Assembly: GCA_018830925.1 (NCBI GenBank)
Contig: JAHJRK010000403.1
Location: 1-5,079 of the forward strand
Origin: Pseudomonadota bacterium
GTDB taxonomy: Bacteria > Desulfobacterota > Desulfobacteria > Desulfobacterales > RPRI01
Direction of reading: 5' to 3'
Length of the DNA stretch: 5,079 nt
A program made the translations under genes and the position numbers. Positions 1-4,668 of the stretch are shown here, one piece after another; the first letter of the stretch is position 1, and every line of letters begins with the position of its first letter. The notes under the pieces were generated by a model, which worked only from the letters and a program-made list of their open reading frames with translations, was not told the DNA's origin and did not search any database.

Positions 1-483
1 CCCTCTGATGAGTTTGCTTACAGGAATTTTTTCTATTCTCTGCAGGAAAAGACTATCTACCTGAGGTTCTTTTATAAAATGAAGATATTTTCTCATGAAG
101 TAATTCAGAAGCAGTGGGCCCGCATTGATTACAGAAAGAACATGTCGGTTGTCGGTCTTGTTCAGAAAGGCGGACATCAGGAGATTATTGGGATCGCTTC
201 ATATGCAATGGATGAACCTGAAAGAGCGGAGATAGCATTTGTAGTCAGGGAAGATTATCACGGAATGGGAATAGCCTCTTATCTTCTCGAAATACTTGAA
301 AAAATCGCAAGAGAAAACAATTATAAAGGCTTTTCAGCGACAGTTCTGAGGGAAAACTCAGCTATGATTCATATCTTCCGGAAAAAGTATCCTGATGCGA
401 AAATATTACCAAGCAGCGGGAGCGACATTCATATCCTGATGGATTTTAATGATGTCCGGCAAGTTCAGCCCAAAGGTATATAA
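1..483 (+). CDS. GNAT-family acetyltransferase domain, C-terminal part of a larger protein (5' truncated by window)
   Basis: The reading frame is open from base 1 and ends at TAA 481-483, giving 160 visible residues. It begins inside a protein: the run NFFYSLQEKTIYLRFF (residues 9-24) is the helix typical of GNAT domains that form the C-terminus of Pat-type ATP-grasp/CoA-ligase fusions or of acetyl-CoA hydrolase/transferase fusions. The ATG at 79 is residue 27, inside this conserved block, so it is not the start. The acetyl-CoA-binding motif A is visible at about residues 79-97: a beta-strand (IAFVV), then YHGMGIASYLL matching the R/Q-x-x-G-x-G/A pyrophosphate loop, with His in the first position. 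Later residues VLRENSAMIHIFRK (115-128) match motif B, where the N-x-x-M helix packs on CoA. The domain should transfer acetyl or a related acyl group to an amine, possibly a protein lysine. The substrate cannot be read from this fragment. It converges on SBP-1, so it is probably a separate transcription unit. The family call is firm; the fusion partner is inferred. Confidence 0.85.
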   Translation, partial: PSDEFAYRNFFYSLQEKTIYLRFFYKMKIFSHEVIQKQWARIDYRKNMSVVGLVQKGGHQEIIGIASYAMDEPERAEIAFVVREDYHGMGIASYLLEILEKIARENNYKGFSATVLRENSAMIHIFRKKYPDAKILPSSGSDIHILMDFNDVRQVQPKGI

Positions 484-519
484 AATCGATTAAGCTGCCG
501 GTTTCGGATTATGAAAACC

Positions 520-539
520 TGATGGTTTCGTAAAAAGGC
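520..539. repeat. Possible fragment of a dispersed intergenic repeat
   Basis: The 112-base convergent spacer (484-595) contains tgatggtttcgtaaaaaggc at 520-539. From memory, very similar strings (tgatggtttcgtaaaaagtc and its complement) recur as short dispersed repeats or repeat ends between genes in Desulfobacterales genomes. Only one end is seen here, with no inverted partner in the window. The motif ggtttcg also occurs twice nearby (500-506 and 524-530), and aaacc-tgat-ggttt (515-528) can form a 5-bp hairpin without a T tract. No convincing rho-independent terminator is visible for either converging gene in this spacer. Confidence 0.3.
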
Positions 540-595
540 AAAATTCAGACCGCAAAATAAAAAGCTCATTATGCAAGGTATGAAGCCGTCAAAAT

Positions 596-1801
596 TTACT
601 TTGCATATTCATAAAGATCATTAAGACTCATTATCGGACTGATAAAACCGCCAGGAGCAACTTGTGAAAAAAAGACTAGATTCGAACCCTGGTGATTGTT
701 TGGAGAAAAGGAGATGATAAAACCTCCCAGATCCACATTTATCTGCTTTTCCGCGGTATCGATAAAGCCTTTGCGAGTTATCGGCTCGGGTATTTCAGAC
801 AATATCTTACACAATGCCTTTGCGGCTATGAATCCTTCCATTCCCATGAAATTAGGCTCAGCCTCGGGAGTGAACTGCTTTAACAGGCGGTGATATTCTC
901 CGACAACCGGGATTTTCTTGAAGAATGGAAAAGGTACGACCTGCGTAACGACAACTCCAAGTCCGTTATTTTGCAGTATCTGCCCCATGGCATCGGATCC
1001 TACAAAAGATACATTCAGAAAAAGGGCATTGCTTCCCTGTTTTCTCATTTCGGAGATAAATTTAGCGCACGGAGCGTAGGCGCCGACCATTATTATGGCG
1101 CCGGGATTGGCTTTCAGCAGATCCTTAACGGCCGATTCGACTTCGAGAGTGTTTCTGGGATAATTAGCTTCGTTCAAAATTTCGAGATCACGTTTTTTAA
1201 GAGCTATTTTAACTCCGTCGAGCCCCGCTTTTCCATATGAATCGTTCTGGTAAAAAACCGAAATGCGTTTAATATTTTTTACAGAGGTCAATTGTTCAAC
1301 CATTGCCTCTGTTTCCTGATAATAGCTTCCCCGTATATTGAATACATGGCGGTTTACAGGAGTTCTCAAAAATTCGGCTCCTGTGAACGGGGCAAAATAC
1401 GGGACCTGATTTTCTGTTGCTATGGGAACTGCTGCAGTCGATGTCGGTGTTCCGACATATCCGAAGAGAAGGAACACATTATCCTGATCGATCAGTTTTT
1501 TTGTGTTTGCTGCGCAAAGATCCGGCTCATATCCGTCATCATAAGTGATTAGACGAATTTTTTTTCCTTTGATTCCGCCGATAGAGTTAACATGGTTGAT
1601 ATATGCCTGGGCACCGTCTCTCATGCCCATTCCGAGAGTCTTAGCAGGTCCTTTCAATGCGCACGACTGGCCAATAATGATTTCAGTTTCAGTGACACCG
1701 GTCTGGCCATAAGCCTGCACCGGAAAAAATGAGAGATGAAAAAATGAAACCAGTACAAATAACATAAAAAAATCTGATAATTGATACGAATGTTTTTTCA
1801 T
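596..1801 (-). CDS. Periplasmic ABC-transporter-type substrate-binding protein, type 1 fold (SBP-1)
   Basis: This complete 401-residue protein is of the Leu/Ile/Val-binding type (periplasmic binding protein type 1, Peripla_BP_6-like). Residues 1-30 are a Sec signal peptide: a basic start (MKKHSYQ), a hydrophobic core (FFMLFVLVSFFHLSFF), then cleavage after VQA (30) or AYG (32). The mature chain begins with the family's first strand, EIIIGQSCALKGPAKTLG (40-57). IKGKKIRLITYDDGYEPDLC (77-96) and LLFGYVGTPTSTAAVPI (111-127) follow, the hallmark lobe-I segments. Lobe II includes ISVFYQNDSYGKAGLDGV (180-197). Length is normal for the family. The ATG is preceded by AAAAGGA (complement of 1810-1816) about 8 bases away, which supports the start. 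It should bind a small solute such as an amino acid, amide or organic acid in the periplasm; the ligand is unknown. No permease or ATPase gene is in view, so it is an orphan here and could be a sensor subunit instead. It is transcribed divergently from SBP-2, with which it shares only the fold. Confidence 0.92.
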   Translation of the reverse strand: MKKHSYQLSDFFMLFVLVSFFHLSFFPVQAYGQTGVTETEIIIGQSCALKGPAKTLGMGMRDGAQAYINHVNSIGGIKGKKIRLITYDDGYEPDLCAANTKKLIDQDNVFLLFGYVGTPTSTAAVPIATENQVPYFAPFTGAEFLRTPVNRHVFNIRGSYYQETEAMVEQLTSVKNIKRISVFYQNDSYGKAGLDGVKIALKKRDLEILNEANYPRNTLEVESAVKDLLKANPGAIIMVGAYAPCAKFISEMRKQGSNALFLNVSFVGSDAMGQILQNNGLGVVVTQVVPFPFFKKIPVVGEYHRLLKQFTPEAEPNFMGMEGFIAAKALCKILSEIPEPITRKGFIDTAEKQINVDLGGFIISFSPNNHQGSNLVFFSQVAPGGFISPIMSLNDLYEYAK

Positions 1802-1809
1802 ACGGATAA

Positions 1810-1816
1810 TCCTTTT
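1810..1816 (-). promoter_or_regulatory. Ribosome binding site of SBP-1
   Basis: The minus strand reads AAAAGGA ending eight bases before the ATG at 1801-1799. It is a good Shine-Dalgarno match. It favours this start over an extended one, because the upstream frame shows no comparable site. Confidence 0.7.
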
Positions 1817-1845
1817 TCAAAAGGCTTTGAACCGCAACTAAAGAT

Positions 1846-1877
1846 AGGATTCTCCGCGGCTTGCTGTGGAGAATCCT
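1846..1877. promoter_or_regulatory. Strong inverted repeat / hairpin in the leader of SBP-1
   Basis: AGGATTCTCC (1846-1855) and GGAGAATCCT (1868-1877) form a perfect 10-bp inverted repeat. If transcribed rightward, the inner bases add GCGG/CUGU pairing (two G-C, two G-U), giving a 14-bp stem with a CUUG tetraloop. Read leftward, two of the four inner pairs become A-C mismatches, leaving a 10-bp stem and a larger loop. No T run follows on either strand, so it does not look like a standard terminator. It sits about 45 bases upstream of the SBP-1 ATG and downstream of the predicted leftward promoter, so it would lie in the 5' untranslated leader. It could be an RNA stability or translation-control element, or a protein-binding operator. 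Confidence 0.6.
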
Positions 1878-1893
1878 CAATTATTATTCGATG

Positions 1894-1918
1894 TAAGTTT
1901 AATATAATATTAAACTTA
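1894..1918. promoter_or_regulatory. Perfect 25-bp palindrome, likely operator
   Basis: taagtttaatat (1894-1905), a central a (1906) and atattaaactta (1907-1918) form an uninterrupted palindrome with 12-bp arms. It covers the -10 hexamer and most of the spacer of the best leftward promoter. That is the expected place for a repressor dimer controlling SBP-1. It may also affect the rightward gene from a distance of about 180 bases. The region is AT-rich, which raises the chance of short palindromes, but a perfect 12-bp arm is well beyond what local composition would usually give. The regulator is not encoded in the window. Confidence 0.6.
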
Positions 1919-1929
1919 TTAAATTTCAA
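1901..1929 (-). promoter_or_regulatory. Predicted sigma-70-type promoter for SBP-1
   Basis: On the minus strand, TTGAAA (complement of 1924-1929) and TATATT (complement of 1901-1906) are separated by exactly 17 bases. Each hexamer matches the consensus at five of six positions. Transcription would start near 1894, leaving a leader of roughly 90 bases that contains the 1846-1877 hairpin. A second leftward candidate lies upstream: a perfect TTGACA (complement of 1976-1981) with CATATT 16 bases further on (complement of 1954-1959). Either or both may be used. Confidence 0.5.
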
Positions 1930-1930
1930 G

Positions 1931-1980
1931 AAAAAATATGACATAATTGGGCAAATATGAGCCTGATAAAAAATATGTCA
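1931..1980. repeat. Direct-repeat pair AAAAAATATGNCA in the divergent control region
   Basis: aaaaaatatgaca (1931-1943) and aaaaaatatgtca (1968-1980) match at 12 of 13 bases and start 37 bp apart. The 3' parts can also be read as an inverted pair, tgacata (1939-1945) and tatgtca (1974-1980). The repeats lie between the leftward and rightward promoter candidates. They could be regulator sites or simply A-tract DNA. Low-complexity composition limits confidence. Confidence 0.35.
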
Positions 1981-1998
1981 AGAAATTTATAATGTTGC

Positions 1999-2026
1999 TT
2001 GATAATTTGGATTAAACTGATATAAG
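1999..2026 (+). promoter_or_regulatory. Predicted sigma-70-type promoter for SBP-2
   Basis: TTGATA (1999-2004) and TATAAG (2021-2026) are separated by 16 bases. Each matches the consensus at five of six positions. Transcription would begin around 2033, giving a leader of about 50 bases before the SBP-2 start. A perfect TATAAT also occurs inside the palindrome (1903-1908) but has no usable -35 partner, so it is the weaker candidate. Confidence 0.45.
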
Positions 2027-2073
2027 GAAATCAATATGTTGAAAATAGAATTTCCGGCAAAAATGCACGATCT

Positions 2074-2079
2074 GAGGAG
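2074..2079 (+). promoter_or_regulatory. Ribosome binding site of SBP-2
   Basis: GAGGAG lies six bases before the ATG at 2086-2088. Together with the signal peptide that begins at that ATG, it fixes the start. Confidence 0.75.
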
Positions 2080-2085
2080 ACTGAT

Positions 2086-3381
2086 ATGAAAAGAAAAGGA
2101 ATATTGCTTATAAATATCTTTTTGTTCTTTTTTTCGTTCCAGTTTATTTTAAATGAATGTGCGGCCGGACAGGCTTTGAAGGGGCAGGAAGAGAAGGTGG
2201 TAATAGGTCTGAACGTACCTCTTACCGGCTCCTACAGTGATCAGGGTAAAGACGAAGAAATGGCGTACAAACTCGCTATTGAACAGATAAACGCAAAAGG
2301 CGGGGTGCTTGGTAAACAGATCGAATATATCATAAAAGATACAAACACGAATGCGCAGACTGCAAAGCAAAACGCTATTGATCTTATCCGCCAGAATAAT
2401 GTCGTCATGGTTACTGGAGGTTCAAGCAGCGCTGAAGCGGTTGCACAGGGGGATGTCTGCCAGGAACTCGGGGTCATTTTTATGGCGGCTTTGACCCATT
2501 CCAACGCAACCACAGGTCATGACAAATTAAAATCAGGGCAGGAAATTCAGAAAGGACACAGGCACACCTTCAGGTGGTATTTCAATGCCTGGATGACGGC
2601 AAAAGCCCTGGCTCCTTATCTTGTCGGAAAAATCAAGAAAAACTCCACATTTTATTATATTACTTCAGATTATACCTGGGGTCATTCTGTGGAAGAATCG
2701 ATGAGATGGCGGACCGAGCTTGCGGGATGCGATACAATCGGCGCCGTACGCGTTCCTCTGGGCAGTAAAGATTTTAAAAAAGAGTTGTTAGCCGCGCAAA
2801 AAAAAGAACCGGATGTTCTGGTTATGGTTCTGTTCGGGCATGATATGGTGACTGCCCTGAAACAGGCCAGTGAGATGGGAATGAAAAAGAAAATTCAGAT
2901 AGTTGTTCCGCTCATGGAGCTTAATATGGCTCACGGTGCGGGAATAGAAGCGATGGAGGGAATACTCGCAACCACAAACTGGTACTGGGACATCGGGAAT
3001 CGTTTCCCCGGGACAAAACAATTTGTTGATGCTTTCTATGCAAAGAATAAAAAAATGCCGGGCGAATCGGCTGCCTGTGCATGGGTAGCGATTCACGAAT
3101 GGGCATCCGCTGTAGAGAAGGCAGGCGGTTTTGAATCTGCAAAAGTAATTAAAGCGCTCGAAGGGCGCAAGTTTACCCTGTTAAAAGATCAGGAGGAATG
3201 GAGAGACTGGGACCACCAGGTAATCAGCTCTGTATTCATCGTTCAGGGAAAATCGAAAAGTGAATCAAAAAGTGAGTGGGATCTGTTAAAAATCGTAGGT
3301 GAAAAGAAGGGGATAGAAGTTGTTATGTCAAGAGAGGAAAATCCCGTAATACTGGAGCCGCTTCCGGGTGAAACAAGATAA
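2086..3381 (+). CDS. Periplasmic ABC-transporter-type substrate-binding protein, type 1 fold (SBP-2)
   Basis: This complete 431-residue secreted binding protein is of the branched-chain amino acid/amide class. Residues 1-30 form a Sec signal peptide (MKRKG, then a hydrophobic core rich in Phe, Ile and Leu), with likely cleavage near AAG (28) or GQA (30). Cys25 is not in a good lipobox (LNEC), so a lipoprotein is unlikely. The mature protein opens with KVVIGLNVPLTGSYSDQGKD (37-56), the canonical first strand and ligand-loop segment. INAKGGVLGKQIEYIIKDT (68-86) and VVMVTGGSSSAEAVA (106-120) follow. Lobe II contains FYYITSDYTWGHSVEES (189-205). The C-terminal portion has EEWRDWDHQV (370-379) and then a charged stretch, GKSKSESKSEWD (388-399). 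At 431 residues it is at the long end of the usual range because of this tail. The ligand cannot be assigned. No permease or ATPase gene adjoins it; downstream, after a 202-base gap, comes a roadblock/GTPase module. It is either an orphan transport component or a periplasmic sensor. Confidence 0.92.
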   Translation: MKRKGILLINIFLFFFSFQFILNECAAGQALKGQEEKVVIGLNVPLTGSYSDQGKDEEMAYKLAIEQINAKGGVLGKQIEYIIKDTNTNAQTAKQNAIDLIRQNNVVMVTGGSSSAEAVAQGDVCQELGVIFMAALTHSNATTGHDKLKSGQEIQKGHRHTFRWYFNAWMTAKALAPYLVGKIKKNSTFYYITSDYTWGHSVEESMRWRTELAGCDTIGAVRVPLGSKDFKKELLAAQKKEPDVLVMVLFGHDMVTALKQASEMGMKKKIQIVVPLMELNMAHGAGIEAMEGILATTNWYWDIGNRFPGTKQFVDAFYAKNKKMPGESAACAWVAIHEWASAVEKAGGFESAKVIKALEGRKFTLLKDQEEWRDWDHQVISSVFIVQGKSKSESKSEWDLLKIVGEKKGIEVVMSREENPVILEPLPGETR

Positions 3382-3481
3382 TGTTTTTTTTCAGCAGATA
3401 ATGTATTATTGATAAATATTAAAGGATTTGATAAGGATTTTAGAATCAAAAAAGGTTAATATAGTATCATAACGGTTGCAG

Positions 3482-3509
3482 TTAACCCAACACAGGTTAA
3501 ATTTTTTTT
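3482..3509 (+). terminator. Possible intrinsic terminator after SBP-2 (or operator upstream of the GTPase module)
   Basis: TTAACC (3482-3487), a 7-base loop and GGTTAA (3495-3500) form a 6-bp stem, followed after one A by eight T. The layout is that of a rho-independent terminator, but the stem has only two G-C pairs and lies 100 bases past the SBP-2 stop. The same inverted repeat is centred at about -39 relative to a start site predicted from TATAAT at 3518-3523, a position typical of activator sites. A third half-site, ggttaa (3454-3459), lies upstream. The competing 8-bp pairing gcagttaa (3478-3485) with ttaactgc (3508-3515) would break the terminator stem. Confidence 0.35.
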
Positions 3510-3517
3510 AACTGCTT

Positions 3518-3523
3518 TATAAT
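3518..3523 (+). promoter_or_regulatory. Possible -10 element for the roadblock-GTPase operon
   Basis: A perfect TATAAT lies about 60 bases before the roadblock start. No good -35 hexamer occurs at 15-18 bases upstream (ggttaa sits at the 17-base spacing). If used, this promoter would probably need an activator. It is AT-rich DNA, so a chance match is possible. Confidence 0.35.
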
Positions 3524-3570
3524 TAAATTTTTTACGAACAGATTAAACATGAATTGGAAACAATATTTCG

Positions 3571-3576
3571 GGGAGG
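3571..3576 (+). promoter_or_regulatory. Ribosome binding site that decides the TTG start of the roadblock gene
   Basis: GGGAGG lies seven bases before TTG 3584-3586. The same frame extends to another TTG at 3554, but that start has no ribosome binding site and would translate through this one. The protein beginning at 3584 (MSYTLSHEQL) also has the N-terminus expected of the family. Confidence 0.75.
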
Positions 3577-3583
3577 AACAGAA

Positions 3584-3988
3584 TTGTCTTATACACTCAG
3601 TCATGAGCAGCTTAGTGAAATTGAGGAAATACTTCAGCACAATCTGATAGATCTGGGAGTTCATTGTGTCTTTCTGATCGATATGGCAGGCAATATCATC
3701 GCAAATCATGATAACGGGGAGTCAAGCCATGATATATACTCCCTTGCCGCCTTGGCTGCAGGCAATTTCGGCGCTGTTACCGCTATGGCTAAAATAATCG
3801 GGGAGGGGGAATTTTCTCTGCTTTTTCATAAGGGCGAAAAGGAAAATATACATTTCAGTAAAATACTGTCCGATTATTTGCTCATAACCATATTTGGAAA
3901 CGACATATCACTTGGTTTTTTGAGACTAAAAGTCGCGGATGTCGTCGAGAAGACAAATAAAATATTGGGATCTTTCGATGCCGAATAA
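3584..3988 (+). CDS. Roadblock/LC7 domain protein (MglB-like partner of the adjacent GTPase)
   Basis: Starting at TTG 3584 the protein has 134 residues, the size of a single roadblock/LC7 domain. Its order is typical: an amphipathic helix (SHEQLSEIEEILQHNL, 6-21), two strands around GVHCVFLIDMAGNIIAN (25-41), the long helix with SLAALAAGNFGAVTAMAKIIG (53-73), then strands in EFSLLFHKGEKENIHFSKI (76-94) and YLLITIFG (98-105), and a C-terminal helix (LRLKVADVVEKTNKILGSF, 113-131). There is no signal peptide or membrane segment, so it is cytoplasmic. Roadblock proteins dimerise, and in the MglA/MglB system they stimulate GTP hydrolysis by the small GTPase. The next gene on the same strand is such a GTPase, which supports that role here. 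It could instead be a scaffold or an exchange-type regulator, since roadblock proteins do not all act as GAPs. The fold call is strong; the exact activity is inferred. Confidence 0.88.
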   Translation: MSYTLSHEQLSEIEEILQHNLIDLGVHCVFLIDMAGNIIANHDNGESSHDIYSLAALAAGNFGAVTAMAKIIGEGEFSLLFHKGEKENIHFSKILSDYLLITIFGNDISLGFLRLKVADVVEKTNKILGSFDAE

Positions 3989-4000
3989 CAACAACGTATA

Positions 4001-4036
4001 TGCAGTTTCTGTCGGGACTTGCATTATCAAACTGCA
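4001..4036 (+). other. Intercistronic inverted repeat between roadblock and GTPase genes
   Basis: TGCAGTTT (4001-4008) and AAACTGCA (4029-4036) are perfect 8-bp complements separated by 20 bases. No T run follows, so it is not a terminator. It ends only 15 bases before the GTPase ATG and just upstream of its weak ribosome binding site. It could influence message processing or translation of the GTPase. Confidence 0.4.
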
Positions 4037-4051
4037 AAACAGGTAGATTGT

Positions 4052-4657
4052 ATGGCCTTTATTAATATGAAAAAAAAGGAAGTTCAGGTCAAGGTTGTTT
4101 ACTATGGTCCGGGCCGCGGGGGCAAGACCAGCAATCTTGAATATATTTATAAAAAATTCAGAGAAAGAATCCAGACTGAAATGATAACCGTTAAAACCCA
4201 CGGCGATCGCACTTTATTCTTTGATTTTCTTCCTTTCGATATAGGAAAAATAAACGGATATGATGTCAAAATTCAGCTTTATACTGTTCCCGGCCAGGTA
4301 AAATATAATGCAACAAGGAGATTGGTCTTAAGAGGAGTCGACGGTATTGTCTTTGTTGCGGATTCAATGGTTATCAGAAAGGATAAAAATATTCTTTCAA
4401 TTAAAAATCTCGAAGAAAATCTTACGGATTATAAAAAGAGCATTTCGAAAATTCCACTGGTGATACAATACAACAAAATAGATCTGGCCGAACAGGGCAT
4501 TCCTGTTTTGTCTTTTGAGGAGATGGAAAAAGATTTGAATTCGGTGTTGAAAGCGCCTTCATTTTCAGCAAGCGCAATAACAGGTGTTAATGTGGTGCAA
4601 ACCATGAAAAAGATCATAGCAATGACAATAGCCTCTATTAAACAAGAACTTAAATAG
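4052..4657 (+). CDS. MglA-like small Ras-type GTPase
   Basis: From ATG 4052 the protein has 201 residues, close to the roughly 195 of Myxococcus xanthus MglA. The N-terminus (MAFINMKKKEVQVKVVYYG) is that of the family, so the upstream in-frame TTG at 4019 is rejected. AGGTAG at 4041-4046 is a modest ribosome binding site. Motifs in order: P-loop GPGRGGKT (19-26) with Lys25 and Thr26; KTHGDRTLFFDF (48-59) holding Arg53 and Thr54; TVPGQ (78-82), the MglA-type switch II where Thr78 replaces the usual Asp of DxxG and Gln82 is catalytic; NKID (141-144) for guanine recognition; and SAS (172-174), probably G5. These fall at the same residue numbers as the positions studied in MglA as I recall them (21, 25, 26, 53, 54, 78, 82, 141), so an intact, active switch is likely. 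It lacks a membrane anchor and acts in the cytoplasm, probably at a cell pole or complex. The roadblock neighbour is its likely regulator; the next gene may be its target. Whether it governs motility, polarity or another process is not shown by the sequence. Confidence 0.93.
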   Translation: MAFINMKKKEVQVKVVYYGPGRGGKTSNLEYIYKKFRERIQTEMITVKTHGDRTLFFDFLPFDIGKINGYDVKIQLYTVPGQVKYNATRRLVLRGVDGIVFVADSMVIRKDKNILSIKNLEENLTDYKKSISKIPLVIQYNKIDLAEQGIPVLSFEEMEKDLNSVLKAPSFSASAITGVNVVQTMKKIIAMTIASIKQELK

Positions 4658-4661
4658 GAGG
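4656..4661 (+). promoter_or_regulatory. Ribosome binding site overlapping the GTPase stop codon
   Basis: A perfect AGGAGG begins on the last two bases of the GTPase TAG stop (4655-4657) and lies seven bases before TTG 4669-4671. The arrangement implies tight translational linkage of the two genes and identifies a TTG start that ATG-only gene finding would miss. Confidence 0.85.
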
Positions 4662-4668
4662 AAAATAA

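Noticed and set aside
79..483. Stand-alone 134-residue GNAT protein beginning at the ATG at 79
   Set aside because: The frame is open to base 1, and the conserved SLQEKTIYLRFF segment lies upstream of this ATG, which has no convincing ribosome binding site.
692..1552. Several plus-strand open frames inside the SBP-1 gene
   Set aside because: They lie antisense to a complete, family-recognisable coding sequence, resemble no family and lack ribosome binding sites.
1689..1880. Minus-strand 63-residue frame upstream of and overlapping the SBP-1 start
   Set aside because: It runs through the leader hairpin and overlaps the signal-peptide coding region in another frame, with no recognisable protein features.
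1903..1908. Perfect rightward TATAAT inside the palindrome as the SBP-2 promoter
   Set aside because: No acceptable -35 lies 15-18 bases upstream, and it would leave a leader of about 170 bases. The 1999-2026 pair fits better.
2155..2163. Lipobox making SBP-2 a lipoprotein (Cys25)
   Set aside because: The preceding residues LNE do not fit the [LVI][ASTVI][GAS]C consensus; an ordinary signal-peptidase I site fits better.
3371..3390. Terminator directly at the SBP-2 stop (aaaca/tgttt stem followed by T)
   Set aside because: The stem is only five mostly A-T pairs, the T run is part of the stem, and it overlaps the stop codon. It is too weak to call.
2149..3449. Minus-strand and alternate-frame open frames across SBP-2
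   Set aside because: They are shadows of a clear type 1 binding-protein gene.
3554..3583. Extended roadblock start at TTG 3554
   Set aside because: No ribosome binding site precedes it, and the strong GGGAGG lies downstream of it, correctly spaced for TTG 3584.
4019..4051. Extended GTPase start at TTG 4019
   Set aside because: The extra 11 residues are not typical of MglA proteins, the codon lies in the loop of the intercistronic inverted repeat, and the ATG at 4052 gives MglA-like numbering.
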